Shown piece by piece: positions 25,896 to 33,884 of a stretch of 58,944 nt of DNA. This DNA is from JAVBNW01 sp031551255. GTDB taxonomy: Bacteria; Bacillota; Clostridia; Christensenellales; UBA1750. The first letter of the stretch is position 1; each line of letters begins with the position of its first letter. The DNA is taken from contig JAVBNW010000063.1 of the NCBI GenBank assembly GCA_031551255.1, positions 1-58,944 on the forward strand, read 5' to 3'. The notes under the pieces were generated by a model. It was not told where the DNA came from, searched no databases, and saw nothing but the letters and a program-made list of their open reading frames with translations. The position numbers and the translations under genes were made by a program.

Positions 25896-26426
25896 GTAAT
25901 TGAACGCCGCCACTTCAAAATAGGCCTGTGGATGGGAGCACGCGGGGCACACGCCCGGGGCCGCGACCCCATAGTGCAGGTGACCGCAGTTGCGGCAGCG
26001 CCATACCACGGGTTCGCCCTTTTTGAAAATTTCGCCGTTGTTTAGGTTTTCCAGCAGCTTCAGGTAGCGCTTTTCGTGTTCCGCCTCCACCTTGCCCACC
26101 AGTTCAAAGTGTGCCGCGATTTTAGCAAAGCCTTCTTCCCTAGCCTCGCGCGCAAATTCCGGGTACATTTCGGTGGTTTCGTAGTGCTCGCCTGCGGCGG
26201 CCTCTTCAAGATTTTTGGCGGTGTCCGCAATGCCGTCTAAGAATTTGAACCAAAGCTCGGCATGCTCCTTTTCATTGCCGGCCGTTTCGGTGAAGATCGC
26301 CGACAGCTGCTCGTAGCCCTCTTTCTTGGCGACAGAGGCAAAAAAGGTGTACTTGTTGCGCGCCTGGCTCTCCCCGGCGAACGCTGCCAACAGGTTTTTC
26401 TCGGTTTTGCTGCCCTTGAGCTCCAT
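25893..26426 (-). CDS. rbr: Rubrerythrin
   Basis: A 177-residue rubrerythrin, a cytoplasmic peroxidase that reduces hydrogen peroxide in anaerobes. The N-terminal four-helix domain carries the diiron ligands (GESQARNKY, AGNEKEHAE, FELVGKVEAEHEKRY), and the C-terminal rubredoxin-like knuckles are CRNCGHLHYG and CPACSHPQAYF. The ATG at 26426 has GGAGGGATC upstream; a longer start at 26456 lacks a site. It ends AAFNY and its TAG stop is formed by the end of repeat B, so the repeat may have arrived exactly at the gene end or replaced a few residues. Confidence 0.95.
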   Translation of the reverse strand: MELKGSKTEKNLLAAFAGESQARNKYTFFASVAKKEGYEQLSAIFTETAGNEKEHAELWFKFLDGIADTAKNLEEAAAGEHYETTEMYPEFAREAREEGFAKIAAHFELVGKVEAEHEKRYLKLLENLNNGEIFKKGEPVVWRCRNCGHLHYGVAAPGVCPACSHPQAYFEVAAFNY

Positions 26427-26474
26427 GCCGATCCCTCCTTGTAGTTTTGCAATCATACAATGCGTACAAGCCCA

Positions 26475-27158
26475 TTATACCACAAGGGGATTTTTCTTAA
26501 ACAGATTCCACGGGAAAAGCTCCGGCACTTCCGTGCGGAAGCTCAAGGTCTCTCGGGTAGTGGGATGCGCAAGCGTAAGGATGTGGGCGAACAGAGCGAT
26601 CTGCTCGCCGGGGCGGCCTGCGCCGTATCTTGCGTCGCCCCATAGAGGGAAGCCCTCGGCCGCAAACTGCACCCGGATTTGATGCGAGCGCCCGGTGTGC
26701 AACCTGACGGACATCAGCGAAAGTTCGCGTTGAGTATCCATCCGGCAAAACGACAGTTCTGCGCGCTTGGCGTTTATGGCGCCCTCGGAAACCGCGCGAG
26801 ATGTATTGGTAGCCCCGTCCTTCACGAGCCAATGCACAAGCGTCCCAATCTCCCGGGGAATGCCGCGCACGATACACAGGTATTCCCTGCGCATGGTACG
26901 CGCGCGAATCTGCTCGCTCAGCCGCGCGGCCGCCTTGGAGGTGCGGGCGAACACGATCAGCCCGCCGACGGGCCGGTCGAGCCGATGCACCAGCCCCAAA
27001 TATACCGCGCCCGGTTTTTGATATTTTACCTTGATGTATTCTTTTGCCTGGGAAAGCAGGTCGCCGTCGCCCGACGCATCTGCCTGCACCGGCACGTTGG
27101 GCGGCTTGTCGATCACCAGCAGGTGGTTGTCTTCATAGATGACCCTCACGCCGTCCAC
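26475..27158 (-). CDS. RluA-family RNA pseudouridine synthase
   Basis: About 227 residues. The catalytic motif HRLDRPVGGL (Asp about 61) marks the RluA/RluC/RluD branch, which isomerises uridine in rRNA or tRNA. ARTSKAAARLSEQIR and LHTGRSHQIRVQFA are further family motifs. The start is GTG 27158, or GTG 27149, which overlaps the upstream gene's stop as GTGA and gives MRVIYEDNH, a more typical N terminus. Either way it overlaps the preceding methyltransferase, so the two are translationally coupled. No S4 domain is present. Confidence 0.92.
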   Translation of the reverse strand: MDGVRVIYEDNHLLVIDKPPNVPVQADASGDGDLLSQAKEYIKVKYQKPGAVYLGLVHRLDRPVGGLIVFARTSKAAARLSEQIRARTMRREYLCIVRGIPREIGTLVHWLVKDGATNTSRAVSEGAINAKRAELSFCRMDTQRELSLMSVRLHTGRSHQIRVQFAAEGFPLWGDARYGAGRPGEQIALFAHILTLAHPTTRETLSFRTEVPELFPWNLFKKNPLVV

Positions 27159-28006
27159 CGTCCGGAGGCCCCGCAGGGCAACACGATGCCGCCCTGCTCG
27201 ACAGGCAGGCCGATTTCCTGCGCATCGGCGGTTCCGCCGTGCGCCTCGCCCACGGACTTCTTAAGCATATTGCCCAGTACGCTTGCCGAAAGGCCGGTGG
27301 TATAGCTGTTGATCAGGAAAAATAAAGGTTTTTCGCTCAAAATCATAGAGCATGCCTCGACCAGGGGGTAAAGCGTATCCTCGAGCTTCCACACCTGCCC
27401 GTCCGGGCCGCGGCCATAGCTGGGCGGGTCCATCAAAATCGCATCGTACGTGCGCTCGCGGCGCGCCTCGCGCAGCACGAATTTTGTCGCATCGTCCACC
27501 AAAAAGCGCACGGGCGCACTTTGCAAGCCACACAAGGCGAGGTTTTCCTTCGCCCACGATACCATGCCTTTTGCCGCGTCCACATGCGTGACTTTCGCGC
27601 CCGCCGCCGCGCAAGCCGCCGTCGCGCCGCCGGTATAGGCGAACAGATTTAAAACTTCGACAGGCCGCCTCGCTCCGCGAATCAGATCCGCCATCCAATC
27701 CCAGTTGACGGCCTGTTCGGGAAAAAGGCCCGTGTGCTTAAAGCCTGTGGGCCGCACGAGAAACCTAAGCGCGCCATAATGTAGCTCCCACGAGGCGGGG
27801 AGGTTGTTCGAAATATCCCACTGGCCGCCGCCTTCTTTCGAGCGTTGGTATCGGGCATCCGGATGTTCCCACAGCGAAGGCGCATGCGCTGGCCAGATCG
27901 TCTGCGGGTCGGGGCGGCGCAGCACAAAAGAGCCCCAGCGCTCTAACTTTTCGCCGTCCCCCGCGTCGATCACGGAAAAGTCCTGCCAACGGTCGGCCAG
28001 CCACAT
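27146..28006 (-). CDS. RlmI-like class I SAM-dependent RNA methyltransferase
   Basis: A 286-residue protein. The ATG at 28006 was chosen for its AAGGAGG site; upstream in-frame starts lack one. It shows the C-terminal Rossmann domain of RlmI/RlmK-type 23S rRNA cytosine methyltransferases: VLNLFAYTGGATAACAAAG (motif I), VTHVDAAKGMV, and ILMDPPSYGRG (motif IV DPPxY). The N-terminal part is shorter than in RlmI and has no PUA domain, so the exact target is uncertain. It overlaps the pseudouridine synthase gene at its 3' end, forming a small rRNA-modification operon downstream of ileS. Confidence 0.87.
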   Translation of the reverse strand: MWLADRWQDFSVIDAGDGEKLERWGSFVLRRPDPQTIWPAHAPSLWEHPDARYQRSKEGGGQWDISNNLPASWELHYGALRFLVRPTGFKHTGLFPEQAVNWDWMADLIRGARRPVEVLNLFAYTGGATAACAAAGAKVTHVDAAKGMVSWAKENLALCGLQSAPVRFLVDDATKFVLREARRERTYDAILMDPPSYGRGPDGQVWKLEDTLYPLVEACSMILSEKPLFFLINSYTTGLSASVLGNMLKKSVGEAHGGTADAQEIGLPVEQGGIVLPCGASGRWTA

Positions 28007-28095
28007 GCAACGGTTCCTCCTTTGTTGACGTTCGGTTGGGGTTGCCCCTAAAAATCGATGGCGCGAAGGCGGCTTGATGTGCATCGCGCCTTTTC

Positions 28096-31000
28096 CTATA
28101 CTTTCACAACGGTCAGCACCGCGGTCTCTCCGTTGACATCCCACTCCTTGCCGGTAGATTCGCCGGGCAGATTGTAGGCGATGGAATCGCCCAGCACGAC
28201 GCCGAGCACTTCGGCTTCGCCGCGCCGGATGGCCGCCGTCAGCTTTTCGCCCGCGCGCATGAACACCCGGATGCGGTCGGTTACCTCACAGCCCGAATCC
28301 TTGCGCATGGTTTGGAGTTTGGAGATCACCTCGCGCACAAGGCCTTCCTCGATGAGCGCATCCGTGAGGTTTGCGTCCAGTACCACGGTGAGACTACGGT
28401 CGGTTTCAGATACATAACCCTCTTTTTGTATCGGGTCGATCAGCAGATCGTCGCGCGACAGGCGAATCTGTGTGCCCTGCACCTCGTAGACGACCTCGCC
28501 CTTAGCGTCCAGCGCGTCCACGACGGCGTTGCCGTCCTGCGCGGCTAGGAACTGCCCCAGCGCGCCTAAAATCTTGCCGTAGCGCGGCCCGAGCGTGCGC
28601 AGCTGCGGTTTGATGCGGTAGGTGGTAAAGTCCCGCGTGTCGCGGGTGAACTTAACCTCCTTTACGTTCAGCTCGTCGGCCACCAAGTCCGCGTACTCCT
28701 TGGCGAGCGTGCCTTCGCTCTTGACGTACAGCGCGCTGAGCGGCTGGCGCGTCTTGAGCTGCGACTTGGCGCGGGCCGCGCGCGCGAGGTTGACGATATC
28801 CAGCACAAGCCCCATTTGATTTTCGAGATCCTTGTCGATCCTTGAGGGATCGCATACGGGATAATCGCACAGGTGCACGCTCGCCGGTGCGCCGGGGTCG
28901 ACGGAGCGCACCAGGTTTTGGTACATTTGCTCGGCGATGAACGGCGTAAACGGCGCGCACAGCCGGGCCAGGGTTTCCAGCGCGGTAAAGAGCGTAACGT
29001 ACGCGGCGATCTTATCGTCCGTCATCTCCTTGCCCCAGTAGCGCTCGCGGCCTCGGCGCACGTACCAGTTGGAAAGGTCATCCACAAACGCCTGCATCGC
29101 GCGGGCGGCTTCGGTGACGCGGTACTCGGTCAGGTCGCCATCCACCTGCCGAACGAGCGAGTTGAGTTTCGAGAGCGCCCAGCGGTCCATCGCGCTGAGC
29201 TTGGCATCCTTCAAACTGTATATCGTCGGGTCGAAGCCGTCGATATCGGCATAGAGGATATAAAAGGCATAGGTGTTCCACAGCGTGCCCATGAACTTGC
29301 GCTGCATTTCGCTCACCAGCTCCAGCGAGAAGCGCTTGGGCAGCCAGGGCGCGCCGTTGACGTAGAAGTACCAGCGCACCGCATCCGCGCCGACGCTGCC
29401 CAGCGCATCCCACGGCGCGATGCCGTTGCCTAAGTGTTTAGACATCTTCAGCCCGTCTTTATCCTGCACATGCCCAAGCACCAGGCAGTTTTCGTACGGC
29501 GCGCGATCGAACAAAAACGTGCCGATCGCAAGCAGCGTGTAGAACCAACCGCGCGTCTGGTCGATGGCCTCGGAGATGAACGCCGCGGGGAACATGCGCT
29601 CGAACAGCTCTTTGTTTTCGAAGGGGTAGTGGAACTGCGCAAAGGGCATGGAGCCCGCGTCGTACCAGCAGTCGATCACCTCGGGCACCCGGTGCATGTC
29701 GCTTTGGCACTTTTCGCACGTGAGCTCGATGGCGTCTACATACGGCTTGTGCAGTTCAATATCTTCGGGCACGTCGCGGCCCAGCTCGCGGAGCTCGGCG
29801 ATGGAGCCTACCGCGTGCAGGTGCCCGCACTCGCCGCACTGCCAAAGCGGCAGAGGGGTGCCCCAGTAGCGCTCGCGCGAGACGGCCCAGTCCACCACGT
29901 TTTCAACGAAGTTGCCCATGCGGCCTTCCTTGATGTTATCGGGGAACCAGTTGACGCTCCTGTTGTTCGCAACCAGGTTGTCGCGAAGATCCGTCATGCG
30001 GATGAACCACGACGCGCGGGCGTAGTAGATCAGCGGCGTGTCGCAGCGCCAGCAGAACGGGTAGCTGTGCGTATAGGGCTCGGACGCGAGTAAGCGGCCG
30101 GAATCCTTGAGCTCTTGAAGGATCAGAGGATCGGCGTCCTTGACGAACAGCCCGGCCCACGCGCCGGTCTCGGCGGTCATTTTGCCCTGCGCATCCACCA
30201 ACTGCACAAACGGCAGCTGGTTGTCGCGGCCCACGCGCGCGTCATCCTCGCCAAAGGCGGGGGCGCAATGCACGATGCCGGTGCCGTCGCTGAGCGTAAC
30301 GTAGCCGTCGGCAGTTACGTACCAGCCCTTTTCCTTCGTTGTGCCCGCGAAGGGATACAGCGGCTCGTAATCCATGCCCACGAGTTCTTTTCCCTTGAGG
30401 GTCTTTACGATTTGCGCGTGTTCGCACAGGTTCTTTTCGACAAGGGCCTTGGCCAGGATGTAGGTTTCGCCGTGATCCTGGGCGAACACATAGTCTTCAT
30501 CCGCATTGACGACCAGCGCGACGTTGGAAGGGAGCGTCCAGGGCGTGGTCGTCCACGCGAGAAGATAGGTGTCCGCACGACCCTTCACCCGAAACTTTAC
30601 CGTGGCGGTTGCGTCGGTCACATCCTGGTAGCCCTGCGCCACCTCGTGCGAGGAGAGCGCCGTGCCGCAGCGCGGGCAGTAAGGGACCGTCTTATGTCCC
30701 CTATACAAAAGTCCCTTTTCGAACACGGTTTTCAGCGACCACCACACCGACTCGATATAGTCGTTTTCATAGGTGATGTACGGGTTTTGCATGTCGGCCC
30801 AGAAGCCGACCCGTTCGGAGATTTCCTCCCATTCGGTCTTGTACTTCCACACCGATTCCTTACACGCCTTGATAAAAGGCTCGACGCCGTATGTTTCGAT
30901 CTGCGGCTTGCCGTCGAGCCCAAGCGCCTTTTCGACCTCGAGCTCCACCGGCAGGCCGTGCGTGTCCCAACCGGCCTTGCGCGGCACGTTATAGCCCTTC

Positions 31001-31221
31001 ATCGTGCGGTGGCGCGGAATTAAATCTTTAAACGCGCGCGTTTCTACATGCCCGATGTGCGGCTGGCCGTTCGCGGTGGGCGGGCCGTCGTAAAACATGA
31101 ACAGCTCGCCGTCCCTGCGGGCGTTAAGCGTCTTTTCAAAGATGTCGTTTTCGCGCCAGAAGGCAAGCACCTCTTCTTCGCGCTTTGCAAACTTCATGTC
31201 GGCGGGAACTTTTTTGTACAC
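28096..31221 (-). CDS. ileS: Isoleucyl-tRNA synthetase
   Basis: A 1041-residue class Ia synthetase that charges tRNA-Ile. The start is GTG 31221 with AGGGAGGA upstream, giving the usual short N terminus (VYKKVPADMKF). It has PxxHIGH at residues 55-58 (ANGQPHIGH), GWDTHGLPVE, the editing domain with TTPWTLPSNVALVV and DGTGIVHCAPAFGEDD, and KMSKH (about residue 591) as the KMSKS variant; the anticodon-binding and C-terminal regions follow. The length and KMSKH-type motif suggest the longer, eukaryote-like IleS2 type, which in some species tolerates mupirocin; this is inference. It is controlled by the T-box leader at 31239-31484. Confidence 0.96.
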   Translation of the reverse strand: MYKKVPADMKFAKREEEVLAFWRENDIFEKTLNARRDGELFMFYDGPPTANGQPHIGHVETRAFKDLIPRHRTMKGYNVPRKAGWDTHGLPVELEVEKALGLDGKPQIETYGVEPFIKACKESVWKYKTEWEEISERVGFWADMQNPYITYENDYIESVWWSLKTVFEKGLLYRGHKTVPYCPRCGTALSSHEVAQGYQDVTDATATVKFRVKGRADTYLLAWTTTPWTLPSNVALVVNADEDYVFAQDHGETYILAKALVEKNLCEHAQIVKTLKGKELVGMDYEPLYPFAGTTKEKGWYVTADGYVTLSDGTGIVHCAPAFGEDDARVGRDNQLPFVQLVDAQGKMTAETGAWAGLFVKDADPLILQELKDSGRLLASEPYTHSYPFCWRCDTPLIYYARASWFIRMTDLRDNLVANNRSVNWFPDNIKEGRMGNFVENVVDWAVSRERYWGTPLPLWQCGECGHLHAVGSIAELRELGRDVPEDIELHKPYVDAIELTCEKCQSDMHRVPEVIDCWYDAGSMPFAQFHYPFENKELFERMFPAAFISEAIDQTRGWFYTLLAIGTFLFDRAPYENCLVLGHVQDKDGLKMSKHLGNGIAPWDALGSVGADAVRWYFYVNGAPWLPKRFSLELVSEMQRKFMGTLWNTYAFYILYADIDGFDPTIYSLKDAKLSAMDRWALSKLNSLVRQVDGDLTEYRVTEAARAMQAFVDDLSNWYVRRGRERYWGKEMTDDKIAAYVTLFTALETLARLCAPFTPFIAEQMYQNLVRSVDPGAPASVHLCDYPVCDPSRIDKDLENQMGLVLDIVNLARAARAKSQLKTRQPLSALYVKSEGTLAKEYADLVADELNVKEVKFTRDTRDFTTYRIKPQLRTLGPRYGKILGALGQFLAAQDGNAVVDALDAKGEVVYEVQGTQIRLSRDDLLIDPIQKEGYVSETDRSLTVVLDANLTDALIEEGLVREVISKLQTMRKDSGCEVTDRIRVFMRAGEKLTAAIRRGEAEVLGVVLGDSIAYNLPGESTGKEWDVNGETAVLTVVKV

Positions 31222-31238
31222 GCATATTCCTCCCTGAA

Positions 31239-31484
31239 CCAAAAATAAAACCGCCCCATGCTCGGGGCGGATTGATTCCGCGGTACCACCCGGGTTGCGG
31301 CGGCACACGCCGCCCTCTAAGCGCACTACCATGCGCCTCCCGGTAACGGCGGGAAGCCGTCCCTGCCTACTGTGATTCAGCGGAATGCTCAAGGGCGATG
31401 GGGCATATGCGTTTCGCGCGCCGGGTTTTCACCCTCCCCGGCTCTCTTTTGCGCTTAGGCGCGCCCGTTCCCCGTCATCGCGGT
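31239..31484 (-). ncRNA. T-box riboswitch leader of ileS
   Basis: The minus strand contains the conserved T-box sequence TGGTACCGCG (31288-31279), which pairs with the CCA end of uncharged tRNA, followed by a terminator stem CCGCCCC/GGGGCGG (31270-31251) and TTTTATTTTT. Upstream, a stem-I-like structure is formed by GATGACGGGG with CCCCATCG, enclosing GCGCGCC/GGCGCGC and a GGGTGAAAACCC loop. It should sense uncharged tRNA-Ile and open ileS when isoleucine is scarce. I could not place the Ile specifier codon with certainty. Confidence 0.9.
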
Positions 31485-31490
31485 TACATC

Positions 31491-31519
31491 ATTATAGAAT
31501 AGTCCGCACAAAAAGTAAA
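31491..31519 (-). promoter_or_regulatory. Promoter of the ileS T-box leader
   Basis: Minus strand: -35 TTTACT (31519-31514), 17-base spacer, -10 TATAAT (31496-31491). Transcription would begin near 31484, just before the T-box stem I. It is divergent from the DsbA-like gene promoter 40 bases away. Confidence 0.7.
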
Positions 31520-31555
31520 GGCGCCAAAGCGTTTAAAGCCTTTTAGGCGATATGA

Positions 31556-31564
31556 TGCTATAAT
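31556..31564 (+). promoter_or_regulatory. Extended -10 promoter of the DsbA-like gene
   Basis: TGCTATAAT at 31556-31564, a perfect extended -10, with no good -35. It lies 34 bases before the TTG start at 31599 and 20 bases before the AAGGAGGGAG ribosome binding site. Confidence 0.6.
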
Positions 31565-31598
31565 GGGAGAGACAAACCATACCAAGGAGGGAGCCGCA

Positions 31599-32096
31599 TT
31601 GCCCAAGCTCGAAGTATTCTACGATTACTCCTGCCCGTATTGCCTCAAGGGGCACGATTCTCTGGTGGAGCTCATTGGCGACTATCCCGACATCCAAATC
31701 GACTGGAAGCCCTGTGAGGCGCATCCGGAGCCGGAACCCGGCCCGCACAGCGATCTTACGCTGCAGGGCACGCTGTTCGCGCTCGAGCACGGCGCGGATA
31801 TCTGGGCATACCACAGAAAAATGTACGAAGCGCTGCTTAAGGATAAGATCGACCGCGAGAATATCGACGCGCTGGCGAATTATATGAAAGATATCGTCAA
31901 TGCGGAAGACTTCTGCCAGGCGCTCAAAAGCGGCAAGTACAAGAAGGTGCAGATGGCCATCAACGACTATGCGTACGAAGAATCCGGCGTGTGGGCGGTG
32001 CCGTCGTACCGCTTCGGCGACAAGAAGCTCGACGCTGTGGAGGGCGTGGGGGTGACGACGGAGCAGCTTCGGAAGTTCTTCGACGACTGCAAGTAA
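31599..32096 (+). CDS. DsbA-family thiol-disulfide oxidoreductase
   Basis: About 165 residues from TTG 31599, preceded by AAGGAGGGAG at 31584. The thioredoxin-fold active site CPYC (YDYSCPYCLKGHDS) is near the N terminus, and the cis-Pro loop VWAVPSYRFG lies near the C terminus with a helical insert between, as in DsbA and FrnE proteins. There is no signal peptide, so it is cytoplasmic, suggesting a FrnE-like role in isomerisation or stress defence. It has its own extended -10 promoter, divergent from ileS, and a hairpin terminator follows. Confidence 0.9.
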   Translation: MPKLEVFYDYSCPYCLKGHDSLVELIGDYPDIQIDWKPCEAHPEPEPGPHSDLTLQGTLFALEHGADIWAYHRKMYEALLKDKIDRENIDALANYMKDIVNAEDFCQALKSGKYKKVQMAINDYAYEESGVWAVPSYRFGDKKLDAVEGVGVTTEQLRKFFDDCK

Positions 32097-32111
32097 AGAA
32101 TCAGTATTTGC

Positions 32112-32150
32112 CATAAGGCCCGCTTTCGCCATGCGAAAGCGGGCCTTATG
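32112..32150. terminator. Terminator-like hairpin after the DsbA-like gene
   Basis: CATAAGGCCCGCTTTCG (32112-32128) pairs with its complement at 32134-32150, leaving a five-base loop, 15 bases after the stop. No T tract follows on the plus strand; repeat element C begins three bases later, so it may have displaced a tail. Confidence 0.6.
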
Positions 32151-32152
32151 GC

Positions 32153-32435
32153 GCTTAGCCTGGCGGGAGTTATCCGAACCCGCCTGAAACGGCTGATTTC
32201 GGCCAGTTTCCGCGTTGCCGTCGGTTGGCGTAGCACGGCTATGCCGCCCTTCGCCACCTTGAAACAGTCTCGAACTGAGCCGTTTCAGGTCGCAGAGTTC
32301 CAGCGGCACAGCACCGTAGCAGTGCGCGGCATCGCCGCGCAGACGTAGTGGCGCTACGACAAGCGGCGTAAGCAATGCAATGATGCGCTACTGCGCCACT
32401 GGAACCGGGTGTGGATAGCTCCCGCCAGGCTGAGC
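32153..32435. repeat. MITE-like inverted-repeat element C
   Basis: A 283-base non-coding element whose 23-base ends match at 21 positions: GCTTAGCCTGGCGGGAGTTA... on the left against the complement of 32413-32435. Inside is a second inverted pair (GAAACGGCT / AGCCGTTTC) and a core GGCGTAGCACGGCTATGCC followed by GCCCTTCGCC, resembling the cores of A1 and B. It fills most of the gap between the DsbA-like gene and the lipoprotein gene. Confidence 0.75.
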
Positions 32436-32514
32436 CAAAGTGGTAACCTTCGGGCGGTATTCTCATGAAAAAGGCTGTGCTAGGCTGAATATAGGAAAAG
32501 GAGAGTGGAGCATT

Positions 32515-33477
32515 ATGAGGAAAGTTCTTATTACTGCAATATTTTTGGCGATTTTGCTATTGGCGGCTTGCGAAAAGCCGACGGAGACTCCTGCCTTCAC
32601 CGATACGTCGCCGGCCCTATCGCCATCGCCTTCGCCCGTCCCGTCGCCGTCCGCCGCTCCTGTCGGCGTTACTTTGGCCGACTTCCAGGGCAAATGGTAT
32701 AGCTACTCGGGCGGATGGTGGCTCACCATCGAGGGGGATGCCTTTACCATGGTCTCCGACGAGGACGGCTATGAATCGACGGGGCTCTGTAAGCTGGACG
32801 GCGAAATACTGACGCTGGTGTTCGACGACGGCGATTTGGATCGCGAAGTGACCATGACCCCCGATAGAACGCTTGCGGGGGAGTGGTTGGGGCATTTCTG
32901 GCCGCAGGAAGGGCAAACATCCGCCGGCATCGGCTCGCCGATCGATCTTTCGGAAAACAGCTACATTGGCGAATGGCACTGCGCTGAGCTTGACGAGAGC
33001 ATCGACCTTGGCTGGGGCTATGGGGTAGGGCATATCACCCGCGATGAACTGGGGGAATGGCACTCTAGCGGCACCTACGAGATCTACGGCAACCGGTTTG
33101 TTCTGGGCTATACCAGCACGAGCGGCGGCGAGGAGACCATCTTCAACGGAGGGGATGCGATCTACGACCCCGACGCCCAAACGCTTACCACGGCGGGAAA
33201 GTATGTGTACGAGCGCGTTTCCTACGGCGGAGGGCTCAAGCTTGGGGGTGTGTGGTATGATTTCTATGATTGGGGCAGCCCGTACATTACTAAGGAAGAA
33301 ATCGTCTCCGAGATCATCGTGGTTTGGCAGAAGAACGACGAGGACGTCGATCCCCAATACCTCGACGTCGACAACTTGATTCAGATTGTCGACGAGGACG
33401 ACAGCGAACACGAAAGCATTTTTATCATCGCCTGCGAGGCGGCGGGCGTCGACTACACCACCTATTTCGGCTTTTAA
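32515..33477 (+). CDS. Acidic secreted lipoprotein of unknown function
   Basis: A 320-residue lipoprotein from ATG 32515 with a GGAG site upstream. The signal peptide ends with a clear lipobox LLAAC, so the mature protein is anchored by Cys on the outer face of the membrane. A Ser-Pro-rich linker (SPSPSPVPSPSAAP) follows, then a beta-rich region with two similar modules (FQGKWYSYSGGWWLTIEG; YIGEWHCAELDESIDL) resembling lipocalin-like or DUF-type strand repeats. The C-terminal third is very acidic. No catalytic motif is seen. It stands alone between element C and convergent genes. Confidence 0.8.
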   Translation: MRKVLITAIFLAILLLAACEKPTETPAFTDTSPALSPSPSPVPSPSAAPVGVTLADFQGKWYSYSGGWWLTIEGDAFTMVSDEDGYESTGLCKLDGEILTLVFDDGDLDREVTMTPDRTLAGEWLGHFWPQEGQTSAGIGSPIDLSENSYIGEWHCAELDESIDLGWGYGVGHITRDELGEWHSSGTYEIYGNRFVLGYTSTSGGEETIFNGGDAIYDPDAQTLTTAGKYVYERVSYGGGLKLGGVWYDFYDWGSPYITKEEIVSEIIVVWQKNDEDVDPQYLDVDNLIQIVDEDDSEHESIFIIACEAAGVDYTTYFGF

Positions 33478-33884
33478 GACGGTTTTTTGCATATTGCCTT
33501 TTCAGGCTGACGATAAGGCAGCGATAAAAAATGGCGATGCAAGAACCGGAAAACGCCTTGCATTTCGCGTTTTTGCTGGGGCGCGGGGTCGAAACCCCGC
33601 CTGCAAAAAGCCGAAGCGCAACCACCGTGCGCAGGTTCATACCAGCTAGTAGGCAAGTCCGGCCGGAAATAGTGCAAGACATGGTAATTTGGGGGGATAT
33701 GCCTTTGCGAAGAGCGTTTTGCGCGATGTCGGCTTGCTTCATTTTTGATACTTTCAGGAAATCCGGCATGCACAAGCCACTTCAAGGGCTTGCATGTCGC
33801 GGTGAAAAACCGCAGTTTGTCATCGCGCTCAAAAGGCAAGACGGCGATATTCGCCGTCTTGCCGTTTGCTTGTAAAAGTGTGCG
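33478..33884. other. Intergenic region with a long palindrome
   Basis: 407 bases without a convincing gene; open frames on both strands look non-coding. A notable palindrome at 33570-33609 has outer arms TTTTTGC / GCAAAAA and inner arms GCGGGGT / ACCCCGC around CGAA, which could form a very stable hairpin. Further short inverted pairs (TGCCTT/AAGGCA near 33494; CATGCACAAGCC with GGGCTTGCATG near 33768-33797) suggest another repeat element, but its limits could not be set. Confidence 0.4.
33835..33863 (-). terminator. Terminator of the MBL-fold hydrolase gene
   Basis: GGCAAGACGGCGA (33835-33847) pairs with TCGCCGTCTTGCC (33851-33863) around a three-base loop; on the minus strand it is followed by TTTTG. 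It lies 22 bases past the stop of the minus-strand gene at 33885. Confidence 0.8.

Noticed and set aside
33531..33875. 114-residue plus-strand frame, and an opposing frame 33474-33839, in the gap after the lipoprotein
   Set aside because: No domain, no good ribosome binding site, and they cross palindromes; treated as non-coding.
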